A DNA stretch of 64,000 nucleotides, from contig JAMZAV010000005.1 of assembly GCA_024449915.1 (NCBI GenBank), positions 1,116,001-1,180,000 on the forward strand, read 5' to 3'. Source of the DNA: Sweltsa coloradensis. Its lineage: Eukaryota > Arthropoda > Insecta > Plecoptera > Chloroperlidae. Position numbers and translations under genes: made by a program. Below, in pieces: positions 11,839 through 25,536 of this stretch. A model generated the notes under the pieces. That model was not told the DNA's origin and ran no database searches. It saw only the letters and a list, made by a program, of their open reading frames with translations. Position 1 is the first letter of the stretch. Every line of letters starts with the position of its first letter.

Positions 11839-14800
11839 TCTTATTGCATCTTCACAATCAAACACAATCTTTATTGTCTCTCCATACGGTGATATAGAAA
11901 GTCGCTGGTTATACCACCTCAAGTTTCATTCAGTATTTATATGTAGAGCATTAAAACACTTGCATCTTTGGTCTAAAACATTCTACCCTGGGCTCTTCAA
12001 GCGTGCACACTGATGCATATTACTACTACTTCTCCAAAAATTGAAGCATCATTTCGTGTTGTGAATGCTGCGGAGTCTCTTGAAGAACTAAATGTTGAAT
12101 GCAATTTGTTTTGCCATGATATGTACCCCACTTTAGAGATAATATGCTGAGATGTTGCAACTAAAGCATAGCTCTAGAACGAGTTTGGCTGTACTTCTAA
12201 GATGGCAGTGGATATCCTCTGCAGTTGTCAATCACAGGTAGTCAGTATCTGATCAATCAACTATAGGTGCAACTACAAAGTATCATGCTTTATCTTAATG
12301 ATACGGTGTTTAATATCGTATCGTAGTATAGGCGAACTGAAGGACTCTCATCAAGAGCGTCTTATCAAATGATTCACCGATGATTAACTGCAAAGGTTGA
12401 CTTTTATCTAATGTAGGTAAAGAACAGAAGCCGCCAAGGCTGTGGATTTATTTGCATAACTTTAATACTACTTAATAAATATTAATACAATGAAGCACAT
12501 AATAAATGATTAATTAATTTTTCAATTGATAGTATTGTTACTTCAATGCAAATCCGCCAGATTTGAAAATCAAAGGAAATTGCACATGAGAGGTAGATTG
12601 TGTAAAAGGTGTGTTCCGCGGTCGAGACCACAGTTCAATTATTCAACCTGAAATACCTCGTGGGAAATCCACAGCTGTTTGGCTAGAATACTTGTGACGA
12701 GCTCCGAGAATGTATTTCAACGAGTCTGCCTTGGTTTATTCGGAGTGGAGAGCCTGGAAAACATTTTAATTTTCACTCCACCCCTCTACCTTCTTAGCAA
12801 TTATTAACCCTAGCAGCAGAATGTCACGGGTTCGCATTTAAAACCTAATTTGTTTTTAATTAGTTAAGTAGGAAACGGTTATTAACTTCGTGGCAAGGGC
12901 AACCAGGTCGATGGGAAAAACAACTTAGAATATTGTTTATTAAGTCAAGTCTTCCGTAAGTAATTATTATTTTCCCTATTCTCATTAACACATCATTTAC
13001 GAAGTAACATCAGCTGTTGCAGACTGAGAGAAGTTTCAACGTTGCGCTATTACCCAAGTTTTGGAGAGATTTATTTTTAATACAATTACTTAAATAAAAA
13101 AGGAAAATGATAAAATGATCGCGTTTATGCGGAATAGTTGTTGGGCGCAGACGTCCTATTTTTATTCGTGCCATGTCGTGCCCTGTCGTGTCGTGTCGTC
13201 TCGTGTGTACTTACCAATGGGACGATGTTGTGGGAAATTGGCCACCCCTACACGAAGCCCTCAACGATCGATACAATACTTTATCAATATACCAATAGGT
13301 CGGGGGAAAATCGTTTTCCACGAATTTTTAAATTTCCAATTGTTGTATGCAAGAAACCATCGGAATACCTCCACCCTTCAATGGCGGGGTGATATATATA
13401 TATATTGAAATAAAAGTGTATCAATACTGAAATTTGTATAAGTATTTACCAATAGCTATTTGTGCAGTTTACAGTAGCATAAATTATGTAAGGCTTGAGA
13501 TTCTGCTGGGTTCGAATGCACATTTCTCGCGAAGTCACAGGGCTCTCAGCACGATGGGAACTGTACATGACAGAACTATAGCTATAAACAAAGTTAGAGA
13601 CAGGCGCTTTACTGTTTATAGCGGAATTCAAAGCTACCGTCACAGATAACAGATTGTGCTGCAGCCAAGAGTGGAAAAAGGGAAAACCTTGAGCCGACAT
13701 TAGTCCATGTGGAAAATCAACCAAGAACGCAGATGGAGAAACTTGGGTTCTTCCGCCAACCTGAATCCCGGCCCCATCTTGTATCTCGAGCAGCGGTCAC
13801 CTTCTAATCTCTTGTCCTCACTGTGTGCTGCTGAACTTCGGTGCCCCCGTGATATCATACTGCAGCGCAGGCTTGGTCATAGAATCTATGAGACAAATTC
13901 TCCCTCGGCATCATGACAATCATCATCATGTTTAAACTTTTAAGTATTGGTTCCATTTTAGGTATTTTCTTGTCTTTGTGCGCACTGAAAAGGTAGAAAG
14001 AAATTTAATTATTCAGTTGATTATATTGTAAAAGTACGAAATAATCCGTTGATAAAACGAGCGCTCAGATAAAATTGTTTTCCTTCACACATATATAAAG
14101 TGTGTTTACAAGTTTATTTCGAGATCGTAGTAGACTATAGAAGGTGGCGTGAACCGAAGTCTACAAGCTACGGATGGTAAATAAAACCAATCAGTAATTG
14201 AACACAGGAATACAATAGGAGTAGGCCTATATCTGTGTCCCTGGGATTCTGGCAGGAACCCCGAGATCCTCCTAGCAATGTCGCACGCTTGGACCCATGT
14301 GTCCTGCAACATCTTTCACCCCCAGAGCTATGTTCGTCGGTAGGAGCGTGAATTTTTCCCGGGGACAACTCATGCTTCTCTTCATAAGAAAGCCTTAAAA
14401 AACGTTTCCGTCAGGATTGCCAGTAGCCGGTACACTGGTATAGTTCCAGCTACTCCAGTTACTACGCATTAGCTACCCCTGTCATCTGAGGCATACTCCA
14501 CTTGGCAATAACAATATAATGCCCCCCTCTCTAAAAATAAACGAGTCGTGCATGTCACCTGAAGAGAAGCAAATCTTTTACAAGATGTGTAAGATAAGAC
14601 TCTGTGCTGGCGAACATACTCTCTGTGTATACAGGTTTATCTACTAGTCCCAGACGCATTTAGAATCTCTCTCTGCATCCACTCCCTCGCCGTTACACAA
14701 GATGAAAATTCTTCAAATATTTATCATTTGAATCGACTTGTCAGTTTTGCGATACGGTGTTGTGTGACCTTGTGTTTATGGCATGTTTATTAGGGTGTGT

Positions 14801-16880
14801 GACGTTCGTTATTTGCTTATTACCGTGGGTGACTTGCATGGTAGCGCCTCATGCACACCATGCGGATGCCACACTTCTTACCCTAGCTGTGACCGTAGGC
14901 CCACGAATCTTGACCCTCGTCTTCACCCATGTGAAACAGGTCACAGATCGCTTAACATACTTATCATGCGATTTAGGTGTAAATTCCTATTCACTCGGTT
15001 GACTGACATCACAGTTGTTCAAAATGTCACGGAATCGGAACTGAAAAGCTCTACACACTTTAAAACTGTATTGATAACTTTGCAGTTATAAATAAATAAA
15101 TAAATTTTATTTTGAGTCTACCCACTCAGTTATATAACTGATTTTCAGTGGGGGACTTTAAATCAAAGCGACCAAGCCAACCCTGCAGGCCTCGACGCAA
15201 TCGACGAGTGAGCTTTTGATGCTTCCTGGCTGAGCGAATAGCTATGTGCGAAATGCCTATACGTTCGTCGCTTGGCTCTGTTCTCGGCAGCTTGGGTACC
15301 TTTCAAAGCTCTACTAAGGATAGAATATATCTCAACTAAATGTTTTTTATTTAGTTTATAATTAAAAAGACAATTTGGCAAAGTGGCCAAGGACGTATAG
15401 GCTCATGTTTATCACATTGGTGCGTCTATAATAGTTGAGTGCAACGTTATAGCTACACGTAATCAAATGAATTGGTTGACATCTTGTACATGTAGGGCCT
15501 ATCGAGGGGCCTGTATTCAATTTCACAAAACTACAACTTTAATGTCCACTGAAACCATACCTCTATGAACACTGAACTGAATTAGTTAGTTACTACTTTC
15601 ATATTCGTATATATTTTTATTGTATAACCAATGAAGCTTTATTATTTCTATTTGTATTATATACAACCCATGCAGTAGAAAACAATACACCCCCTCATTA
15701 TAGGTCATTTGGCTTACGTAGGTCGACATATTGCGCTTTAGTTATGCGTAGCTGTGAAAAAGAAATGTCTATGAACTCTTTTAATTTGTATTGACTCAAT
15801 CCCAGTGTAGTAAATACAGTTGATAAGTAAGACATTCTTAACATCTTCAGTCCAGCCAGGACTGTCGGTGTCGGTGGCTGGAAGCGATCCCTAAACAAGT
15901 TGTAAACGAAACTATTTTGAGTGTGTGAACTGTTGACTTAGTTATTTCACCGTCCTCATAATTTACTGTTTCTCCATGCATTGAAGCAGAGCGTGATATA
16001 GTATTTCCGATCATAAATATGACGGGAAAAGCAGTGATTTATATACACCCCATGCACCCCAGCCTATAACCCGAGTCTACGAGGGCTCTCGCAGCAGCAG
16101 ATCGTCGGGAGGATACCATCCACCCACCGGCAGGCAAACCTAACTGAAGTTTCTTCCTACGGTTTCCTTTCTAGCTCAAGAGCCCTCTACACATACTTTG
16201 TTACAACGCTTCTCTCCCTACGAACATTATTACTGAACATACAGCTGGCGATGGATTCCTAAATGTACGCACCTAGCATTGGGTAAACAACACACACACA
16301 CACCTACACATTGTTAGCTAGCCTTGTAGCAGTCGTAATCGGTAACCGGTAGCTAATTGGAGGGAGTTGTCTGTTCGCTACACCAGGCTTTTCAAGATTG
16401 TCGAGCCTCACTGAGCACCCAATGGCATAATGAAGTTAATTTACATAATATCATCGAACAGGGAAACCAATAGAGTTCCAGTATTTGATCCGCTGATTGT
16501 TCTATTTCTAGAGAGCTCTCCTCCCACAAACTACCAACTTCAATCTAGATAACTGGGTAGGCCAGAAATCCAAATTTGTTGGCTGTGAATAAAAATAGAC
16601 AAGACGTATTCGAGAGAGCCAAAAAGTATTTTTAGATGTTTGATGTTTATTGTCCGATGGCACTTGTTCACACTGAAGAACATAAAGTAATTATTTTAAT
16701 TGCCGGCCACATTAACTACCCGACATAGCATAACGGTAGTAATTCTAAAAGGGCTAGGACCATTTAATCGCTATAGGTAGGAAGGACCCTACGAATATTG
16801 ATTGGATCTTGGAATGCGTTTCCATAACTAAATCTCCTTCGCAATCACATTAGCAAACCTGGCAGTTTTTTAGGCAGCTT
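11839..16880. other. intergenic, no gene recognised
   Basis: No exon was supported. Notable minor items: a TCGTG pentamer repeat near 13168-13205, a partial SINE-like stretch on the - strand near 14405-14480 (CAGGATTGCCAGTAGCCGG), and an AATAAATAAATAAA tail at about 15090, which may end an old retroposon. Confidence 0.35.
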
Positions 16881-16900
16881 CCCCCCCCCCCCCCCCCCCC
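16881..16900. repeat. poly-C run (20 bp)
   Basis: Twenty consecutive C. A similar 20-C run is at about 39005-39024 in the arginine kinase intron. Such runs are prone to length errors in assemblies. Confidence 0.9.
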
Positions 16901-18049
16901 ACAACCCCCCAATATTCTATCAAGGTTATTAATAGTCGATTTCAGGTGTTTCCGGTAGGTTACCTGCAGCGTTTCAGGGTTGAGTTCTGATTAATGTGTA
17001 GACTGTAGATACATCTTGCTGCATTATCTTAAGACGACCGTCATGAAAAGTGTTCGAATCCAGCATTATTTATGAATCTGTGTAAGTGCCCTTCATACCC
17101 ATCAATAACCACTCATCGTCTCATCCCAATTGCATTACCACAGATCTGTGGCATTACTATAAAGCAACATTTTCTCCCTGCCTGTTTCCTTCACGATTTA
17201 TGAATAATTATATGCAGTTTACATAATCATTAGTTGTTCATAGACAATGCGATAGGTTACTTACAGGCTAGGCTACTGACGGTCACAGTTCGTAAGTATA
17301 GCCTTCAAATCTGTAGGAAATCATCAACTTTTAATTTTTCTCTTTCGTTCTTACTGTTCACTATACTTAGAGATATGGCTTTTAAGCATTTAAATTTGGA
17401 ATATTTAGCATTAATTTCGAGAAATTTAGCATTTTTGTAGCATCAATTTTGTAATTACCACCAAAACCATAAATGTAGGGTGATTCTTACACTTCTAATG
17501 GTAAATAATGAATTATAGGAAAATAAAGTGACATAAAACCCTAGAATACATTGCTAAACTAGTTCTCAATTGACATTAAAAACATTATTTTTAGAAAAAT
17601 TAGCATTTTGGATCGTCAAAATTAGCATTTTGTTGCATCAAAAACTTAAAACGCTAAAAACCTGTATCTCGAACTATACTCTTCAGATTCCTCAGTTTCT
17701 AAGTCATGAGCCCCGAGCCCCTGGCTGTAGGTGCACGATGACTCAACTTCACTGACTCAGATAAAGATTCCGTCTAGACGCAAATGATAGCAACAGATCA
17801 TAAAACATTTTCAAATACAATGTAGATAAATTACTAAGTAAATACGATTATAATCCAGTCTCAACTCGAAGAGTAAACGTTTCTTGATTGTACTTCAATC
17901 AAATTAATATCCGTCTAGAATTAACACTGTAACAAATAGCAAATTTATCATAGCTCCGCTCACGTCATAAGTATAAATATACTTTGTATGCTCAACTGTC
18001 TGTGATAGTGGGCCTGGGCACAACTTGAACTGTGAACTTATCAAAGTTT
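16901..18049. other. intergenic, no gene recognised
   Basis: AT-rich sequence with short repeated TTTAGCATTT motifs near 17400-17640. No gene or bounded element. Confidence 0.35.
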
Positions 18050-18145
18050 CCCTCAGTCATATGCGAATACTGGGATTGAGTCCTCTAACAGCCCTTCCTT
18101 GGACATTCCTTCCTAACCACCCGAACACCCCAGTCACCTGCGGCT
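18050..18145 (+). repeat. SINE body fragment
   Basis: Contains GGGATTGAGTCCTCTAACAG and CAGCCC, which match the central body of the SINE at 56561-56790. No tRNA-like head is present. Confidence 0.4.
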
Positions 18146-21100
18146 GCGAGTGCCGAGGTTCACTACCTAATCAACGGCAACCTCGTGGAAATTTCATGTA
18201 AGGATTGGGGTTCAATTTCGACACGCAATCCTTGGAAATTGAAACAGCCCGGTCGACCTTACTTGAAAGAACCATGGGAGCGAACAACTCGTGGTAAATA
18301 CAGAAACGAAATAATTCGTCGTGCGTCGATACTTTGGTGGAGGTGCCGGGTAACTTTTCCATTACAGGGTACTGCTTCTGTCCCACCCCTGGCTGCATAT
18401 CGACAGCTGTACTTCGTAAACCACGTGCAGAGAATATCATGTTTAAAACAAAGATGGTATCTTTCTAAGCGGGGCAACTGCTTCTACTAGTTGAATTCAA
18501 ATTCAAATTATTATTTCGGAAATTGAATTATATTTGATGGAGATTTTAGGCAGTAAACAGTTTTCAAAATTGTAGTTTCATTGGCGCTGAATGATTTTTG
18601 TTACGTGATCAAAGTTATTATAAGCTATACACAGCTTTACAAATTTATATAAGATCACATATTATCTCAAAATTAAACCATGATCGTTGAAAAAACAACT
18701 CGAACATATAAGCAATGCTGCATTTTAAGTTTAATTCTACGTATTTTGTTGCTGAAATCTACTGTATTGTCGCTAGTTGTATTGTTATTCAAGGATTCAA
18801 TCAGGTGTCAAGGTGACACAACGGAGATCCCACCTTCCTTGATAACTTCCTGCTAGTTACAACACTCGTCGTTCTAACCGTTAGGGCGTTATTTGTGCCA
18901 TGCTAATCCAGGTGTAAACCGCGTGGGTAGGCAACCTCGCTGTCACAACCTCAACACTCTAAGCTCGCCTAGGCTTAGGCTGCTCTGCTCTCTAAGTAAC
19001 AATTAGTTAATTGTTTTTGTTTTATAACAAGGATGATAGAACCAGATTGTTTTCAGTTCTCGAAACACAAACATTAATTCTAATTGCTTTCTCTGTGGAA
19101 CTCTTGCTTTCGGCTTTTATGACAACCGACTTGTACGATGCTTATAATAATGACAGGAATCCATTTCGAGATTGATTCGTTATATTCACAGTGTTTTAAA
19201 GGGTGCGTCGAATATGGAAACATATTCATTTTTTAATTGAATAGCACACTGACATAATTATATACATATATATATATACTTCATTCTTCCAAGCAACAAC
19301 TATTTGGCAATCGGAGTTGTGGCCGTAGTTATGTTTTGTGCACAATTCCGAACGGGAACATATCTTAAAGGAGCTACCTCAAAAAACTATTTTTTACCAC
19401 ATAATCTATAGCATAATACTACACTAAAATTACAGTTTAAATTTTTTTATCTTGTAACTTTGATTTAACACGAATTTTTCAATCTTTTTGATCCAGAAAT
19501 TTGCAAAAATTTGTGTTTTGGGAATTTTCTTAAATCGGCTTTAACCTGCTTCTTTTTTGTTCCACATTGATACTAGAGCATCGTACCAATCTAAAATGCC
19601 CCTCTAATAACATCGTGTCTTGAAACTGTGCACAAATATACTCTCAAACAAGCAAAAATATGCATTCCAAAATCACACCCCATCTTGGTAATCAGCATGT
19701 TTTGACCGAACCAGTTGACCAAATTACAAAACAAAATAAAGAGAATTTACAAAAAAACTGTAGAGTACGTCAATAATGGTCAATATTTTTTTGGATCAAA
19801 ATCCTCCAAGGTCACGGGGCATAAATATCGTCCCCATGTTAATTCTTATGGGAGATTTTTGCCGATGGGACCTAGCTCGAAAATAACTATAGTTTGACAA
19901 TTTTTTGGGAGGTCTTGGTGGCCCCAATAATTTTTCTGTTAATTTGCTAAATTCATTACTAGTTAGACTGAATGAAATATATTTTTTGAATACCCCTTTA
20001 AGAGGGAATAGGACACATTTGGCAGTTAGCAAATAGCTATTCGCTCGGCCAAGATGCATCCGACGTATACGAATTTTTGCAAAGTTGTCAATAAAGCATT
20101 CATGGACAGCACTGTGGTCATAGATTTTCAAAAATTTGTCTTAATCAGCCAGAAAAAAATCACGAATATATAGTCAATTTTGGAGTTTTTAACAAAATCA
20201 AAATTCGTGAAGATTTTTATTTTTTATAAATTATTTTAAAACAAAATCTGGAAATGTGTTACTGCAGAGCCCTACATTTCCACATTTTTGACATACATTC
20301 AAAATTTAAAACACCTTTGGTTTCAGTCGGCCGAGTGAACAGCAATTTGCCTAAAACGAATGCCCTATACTCTCTTAATATTTAATATTATGATCAGATT
20401 TGAGGTCGATGTCTTGCGGTTTACCCACCCCACAATCCGACCAACACCCCTCACCGGGTCGGGCTAGAACTTGAACTATGTCACTTTCCATAGTACACGA
20501 GGGTACTTGGCAATGACATTCGTCTGCATGGCTGAGACAATCAACGTGACCTAATTCAGTAGCTCTTCTCCTCTGTTATATAATACAGTTCCTCCTTCTT
20601 GTAAGTACGACTACGTACTTACACAAACCTCACTGCGTCTTTCTATCGAATTCAAAGAATTTTCGACCAATAGCAATACATTTGGAAACTATTTCTGGCA
20701 CAAAGTGCACTGTTTTTCTCCACCAGTGCGTATAACATCATGCTGTGCTTACTTATAGCTCGCGATAAGCCTTGTAGTGTATGATACTAATTTATGCTCG
20801 ACGTCCTACCATAACTTATTTACATATTTGATAATTTGTTGTCTAACTCGTTCAGGACTCAAAATTCACATAATACAAATAAGGAACCCAATACTCTTGT
20901 ATGCGATAATATGTATAGAATAGTACGTGTTATTAAGTGTACTATTTTAAATTTAAAATGCAAGTTGTGGTGGAGTTTAATTGGATTCAATGAGCTTAAA
21001 TTGGTTGCTACTATGAGTTGCGCGTACCATACCATGGCTCGATCGTTGCCAGCCATCGTGTGGGAGCAAGAGTGGCACAAGTCGCTTTCGTATCAGCACA

Positions 21101-22308
21101 ACGTGCAGTGCAGTCTTGGGAAGGAACGAGGACTTCGGTGGGAACTTGTTCCTTTTGCAACATGCACCAACTTGACACTTAAACAGTTTCTTTTTTGTGA
21201 TAACCTAGGAAGAATGTATAATATTCCTTCTTAATTTTTTTAAACCATGATTGTTATAATCCTGTCGAATTCAGAAGTAAAACATTAAAATTACTAGCTC
21301 ATGTTTTTTTTGTTTTTTACTGTCTGACTCTGGCATAATATGAAACGAAAGTAAGTCTGGAACTTGGAACTCGGGTTGGACTTACATGAATATATATTGC
21401 TAACAACTATTCAGATTTGTGAACTAAGGTCCTTTCAATAAGATATAAGTTCCTGTTTTTAAAGAGGAACGGGGACATGACTTTTAGCTTTACAAAGTTC
21501 GTATACTACGAGAACGGGCCCAAGACTGAATGTGTGTTACTCGGTTATGCAGTGAGGATAATCGCAACGAAGTCGCTGAACACAGATGATCGACCGCTTT
21601 GGGGTATGCCGCGCAATGGCTTCCTTCTTTGCAACTTGCATGGGGACACTTCTCGAAAAGCTGTTCTCACTTTTAAACTCGGTAGAATAATCCACAAAAC
21701 AAAACAATACACGCGACGAGTAGTACTAGCAGTTCATGAAATATATCGCGAAAATTAATGACCCCCCCCCCCTCCCCCCTCACACACCATCCAGCCCATC
21801 CTCCGAAATCCAAACACAGTTGTTATGTCATATTTTGGGGGGGTATAGGTTATATTTTAACAATTTGCTTTTAGCAAGTGATTTGGTATAGTCGATAACT
21901 TTACATTATATTTATTGCTATTACAGAAAACTACAAAACATTAAGGTCACTCTTCTAATGTGGGTAATGTGGGTATAGTAACTGTGGTCGATTAGACATA
22001 ATAGAATTGATCATTTCTGATTACTTGCTCTGCTATTCTTGTATAATACCCTTGATTACTTTGATCCAATAACTAATCCATCTTTTCCATATTTTGAACG
22101 GTGAAAGTAAGTGCTATTGGTATTTTGCAGAACATATATTGAGAGGTGATCCAGGCTTTGCTCGCGAGTGTAGGCCTACTCACTGAGTCCTTGGTTTGAC
22201 ACCAGCCACCAGCATTCCTCGGATATGGCATTGATAGAAAACACTAATGGGCAGTCCCGTAGCAATAGATTATTGGTTACGCAAGGGACACCTTATAATA
22301 ATTATGAA
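18146..22308. other. intergenic, no gene recognised
   Basis: Holds one copy of the dispersed motif GGTGGAGGTGCCGGGTA (18336-18352), a TA run near 19262-19280, and a C run near 21763-21780. Open frames of 132 codons (20836-21234) and 93 codons (21477-21758) show no recognisable domain or splice borders and are left unassigned. Confidence 0.35.
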
Positions 22309-22658
22309 TAGTGGTGTGCGAGTATTTGAAATTCGGGTCGGATGGGGTAAATGGGAGACGACTCGATTGTCAAAACGTAGCCGATTTTCGGATAGCAATA
22401 AATTTAGTGGTGATGGTGGAGGTGCCGGTCCAGACAATTTTTTCAATAAAAATTCAGACAATAGAAAATTAATTGGGAGAACATTATATTGTAAGATTCT
22501 TCACAAGTTGAATTCGTGATTCATTTTTACATGCATTATTAATTTTAATGGTCGCATTTTCCCTTACCTAACCTAACCTGGCCCGCAAGCCCGAAGCCCG
22601 AAGCTGTTTAATACTCGTACCCTACCCGTCTGTCAAAGCCTCTACCCGCACATCCCTA
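22309..22658. mobile_element. hAT-type MITE, copy 1
   Basis: The left end reads TAGTGGTGTGCGAGTA. The right end, inverted, reads TAGGGATGTGCGGGTA, a typical hAT terminal repeat. The flanking 8-mers ATTATGAA (22301-22308) and ACTATGCA (22659-22666) agree at six of eight positions, consistent with an aged hAT target duplication. There is no transposase inside its 350 bp, so it is non-autonomous. It contains a near-perfect copy of the dispersed GGTGGAGGTGCCGG motif at 22415-22428. Confidence 0.65.
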
Positions 22659-22666
22659 ACTATGCA

Positions 22667-24268
22667 TAAGCTTTATTCGATGGAGGGTAGGTGCATGTGT
22701 TCGCCCCTAATTAGCAGAAATGGATGTATTTATTTATTACATAATATTCTTACGCCACACAATCTGGCTTTACGCCTGCTACAGCAGAAGCGAAAACACA
22801 TCAGCTTGTTTTGAAATAAGGTGAATATAAAATACTTATTTCGTTACTACTTTCTTGGCAGAGAGATAGAAGAAAAGGTATTTTAGGAAGTTATCCAAGA
22901 GACAACTTGTGTGCGTCAATTGAATGATGGATATTGTTTTCGGTTCTAGACTACAGAGACGGAGAAGAGCTCGCCAATCACCAAACTGATCTTATCAATT
23001 CTAATTTAGGTAAATGTATATTAAATAATATAAATAAGTCTGCAAGGTGACTACACCACAGACCACAGGAAAATTTCTAAAAATTAAATTTTTAAAACAA
23101 TTTAGGCAGAGATTTCTAAATCAACAGAAACACTGTTTCAAATGGTATATGTTTTATACGGCTCTGGGTATCGAAGGTGTATGCCTACTATAAACCTGAA
23201 GTTACCACATTCCATGCACGACGATAGCCCCCTCGTTGTCTTACTCGGTGCACGTTTTACATGTTCTGAAAACGACTTATTATAATTATTATATTATGTA
23301 AGAGCACAATTTATGACCATCATAATAAATTACCTGTTATCGCGTCCATACCTTTAAAATTGTAATTCTTATCATTATGTTTTGAGGTTCCCCTGAACAG
23401 TTCTAGTCTGTTATTGATACACGGAACTTTTAAGCTATAAGGTTATTCTTGTGGTATCCGCGTTGATGGCTCCATGCACTATGCAGTATCCGCATCTTCG
23501 AGCTATCTCAAGACTAACGCCTGAGCTACCTCTCTATGCATTGTATATTTTAGTACAGTAATACGAAAAGTCATCAATTTTAGTGTGATGAAACGTTACA
23601 GTCTGGTGCTATGATTGCCTCTATTGTGTGTGAAGATATTTATAGATTAATATCATTGGTATATTCGCGTTACCGTTATTCGCTCTGTTTATGATAGTTT
23701 GGACTTTGGATCTTTATCATAAACTGCCCATGCTCATGAGATTTCTTGTTTACACCATAAGTTTTACTTTGTTTTCCTATTAAAATCCGAACTTGCGAAT
23801 TGCACACATGAGACCCATGGTAACCTAACATCTGGCAAGCAAATCAAGTGACGTGAGTTCTATAGTACCGCATTCTCCATAAGTAATTATTTTTTCAATT
23901 GTAGGCTGTAGCTATCCCATTCATCCCCTTCTCCTAACCCACCAACATAAACACATATCTACATTGTCTTCAAGGCTACACAAGTATATATTATTATGAT
24001 CTGCGATGACAAAACATTGTGAGTCGTGACAATAATATTTTCCGCAAACAGATGTGTTTTTCCTCCAGTCCAGTCCTCGCATAGCATCAACATCCGACCA
24101 GTGTCCCGCGGTTTATTCCCCATCACGTCAGTAATACATTTACTGTTTTATCTTCTTTGGTCAATATTTTCGAAAACAAACATCAGAGCATTGCATTTTC
24201 ATCGAAGAGTGAGCAGATAAGCGAGCAATTCTATTGAAATGTCATATTCGGCGATTAGTAGAAGTATA
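22667..24268. other. intergenic, no gene recognised
   Basis: No supported feature. Part of 23455-23530 weakly resembles the SINE head on the - strand. Confidence 0.35.
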
Positions 24269-24270
24269 TA

Positions 24271-24616
24271 AAGTGTATTTATCCTTGATATACAAAGTGA
24301 CCAGTGAGTTGGCGAGGCGGGGTGGGTCGCCCCGTCCATTGTCTGCGTGGTAGCTACCCCAATTCCGAAGGTGCTAAGCCTCACCCCACACGATACTACA
24401 CTGAACTAGAATTTAAAAACATTTACCAAATACCATGACTGACAGTCGAATTCAGGTTCATGTTTTTGTAACAAATAATACTGTGTGTTTACATGGACCT
24501 CAGTAATTGATATTCCATCCCTTAGCTCGGCTAGCGATACGCAGACAGTGACGGGAACGACCCTACCCGCCTCGCCACCAAAATGGTCACTTTGTATCTC
24601 AACGATAAATACACTT
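24271..24616. mobile_element. MITE with about 85-bp TIRs and TA flanks
   Basis: The left arm starts AAGTGTATTTATCCTTGATA and the right arm is its imperfect inverse, ending ATAAATACACTT. Both arms continue through TACAAAGTGACCA and a GGCGAGGCGGGT core to about 85 bp. TA lies directly outside both ends (24269-24270, 24617-24618), consistent with a Tc1/mariner-type target duplication. The middle encodes nothing. Family unknown. Confidence 0.6.
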
Positions 24617-24618
24617 TA

Positions 24619-25200
24619 GATATTCTGATTGAAATTGTGCCATGCTGAGGAAATGTTCATAGCACGAGGCCGAATCTCTACAAATTTTTCGAAGTTGATG
24701 AGAAGCTATCCTGAAATGATTGTTTTGCAATATTTGCCTACATAATAGGACTGTAGGACCTATATACAAAACACGCTCAATATTCTCTAATTTAGGCCAA
24801 TATTTTGGTAACCCCTTATCACTTGACGACATTGATTTTTTTTCTCGAAAATATGTTAATGATGGTTATTATTGGTTTGTTATAAAATGTTCCCAATTCA
24901 GTATCAATCAGATTTTTGTTCACTGGGTATTTTGAATGTGAATTTTTGCGACGTCGGTGTAAGTGAAGTGATGTCCTAATGGTTGTACCCTGACCTTGAT
25001 GATACTGGAAGTTCGAACTTCGAAGTAAAGCCTGAGATCTGAGTGACAGGTCTTAGATATAACTAACTTAATTGGCCTGTAAACCACCCATTTTACCTAT
25101 TTCATGTAGTTTTCGTTTCCTTAAGCCAATGGGCAAGTTGTCGTGAGGAACCAATATTAAATTTAATTTTCTGTTATCGAGTTTTCCTTTGGACATCTAG
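24619..25200. other. intergenic or possible intron
   Basis: No gene recognised. The last 40 bases (TTTTCCTTTGGACATCTAG) make a plausible splice acceptor for the candidate exon at 25201. Confidence 0.35.
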
Positions 25201-25536
25201 GGCAAGAGTAGAACAATGTCAAAAGGGCGAGAGCGGTAACAGCCTGTCATCGGTGCCGGTAGCAGAACCCCAACGAAAACCGGTTCAAGAACAACAAAAG
25301 TCGGCACCAGAACCCCAACGAAAACCAGTTCAGAAACAACAAAAGTCGGCACCAGAACCCCAACGAAAACCGGTTTTAGAACAACAAAAGTCATTACCTG
25401 AACTCCAACGAAAACCGATTCCTGAACCCGAAAGGAAGTCGCAGGAAAGTCAACAAAGCCCCGTGGTGGAACCCCAACGACCCCAACGAAGATTTGTCTC
25501 CGAGTCTCAGCGGAGGCAAACGTCTGCAAATGCCAG
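25201..25536 (+). CDS. candidate coding exon with a 15-residue repeat (unproven)
   Basis: An open + strand stretch is bounded by an acceptor-like TCTAG|GG at 25200 and a donor-like CCAG|GTACTG at 25536. It encodes a repetitive, hydrophilic peptide rich in P, Q, E, K and R. The repeat unit resembles PEPQRKPVQEQQKSA and comes from a 45-bp minisatellite, about 3.5 copies at 25263-25440, that stays in frame. The frame continues open into non-repetitive flanks (ESGNSLSS before, QSPVVEPQRP after). I do not recognise the protein, and no partner exon was found. The opposite strand is also open across the repeat, so the open frame alone proves little. It could be a lineage-specific gene or just a minisatellite. 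Confidence 0.3.
25263..25440. repeat. 45-bp minisatellite
   Basis: Units begin AGAACCCCAACGAAAACC and contain AACAACAAAAGTCGGCACC. Three nearly complete copies are followed by a diverged partial one. The period is a multiple of three, so frames stay open on both strands. Confidence 0.85.

Noticed and set aside
20836..21234. 132-codon open frame on the + strand
   Set aside because: No recognisable domain, no splice borders and no repetition; length compatible with chance.
25197..25529. 110-codon hydrophobic repeat frame on the - strand
   Set aside because: Open only because the minisatellite period is a multiple of three; no start context or partner exon.
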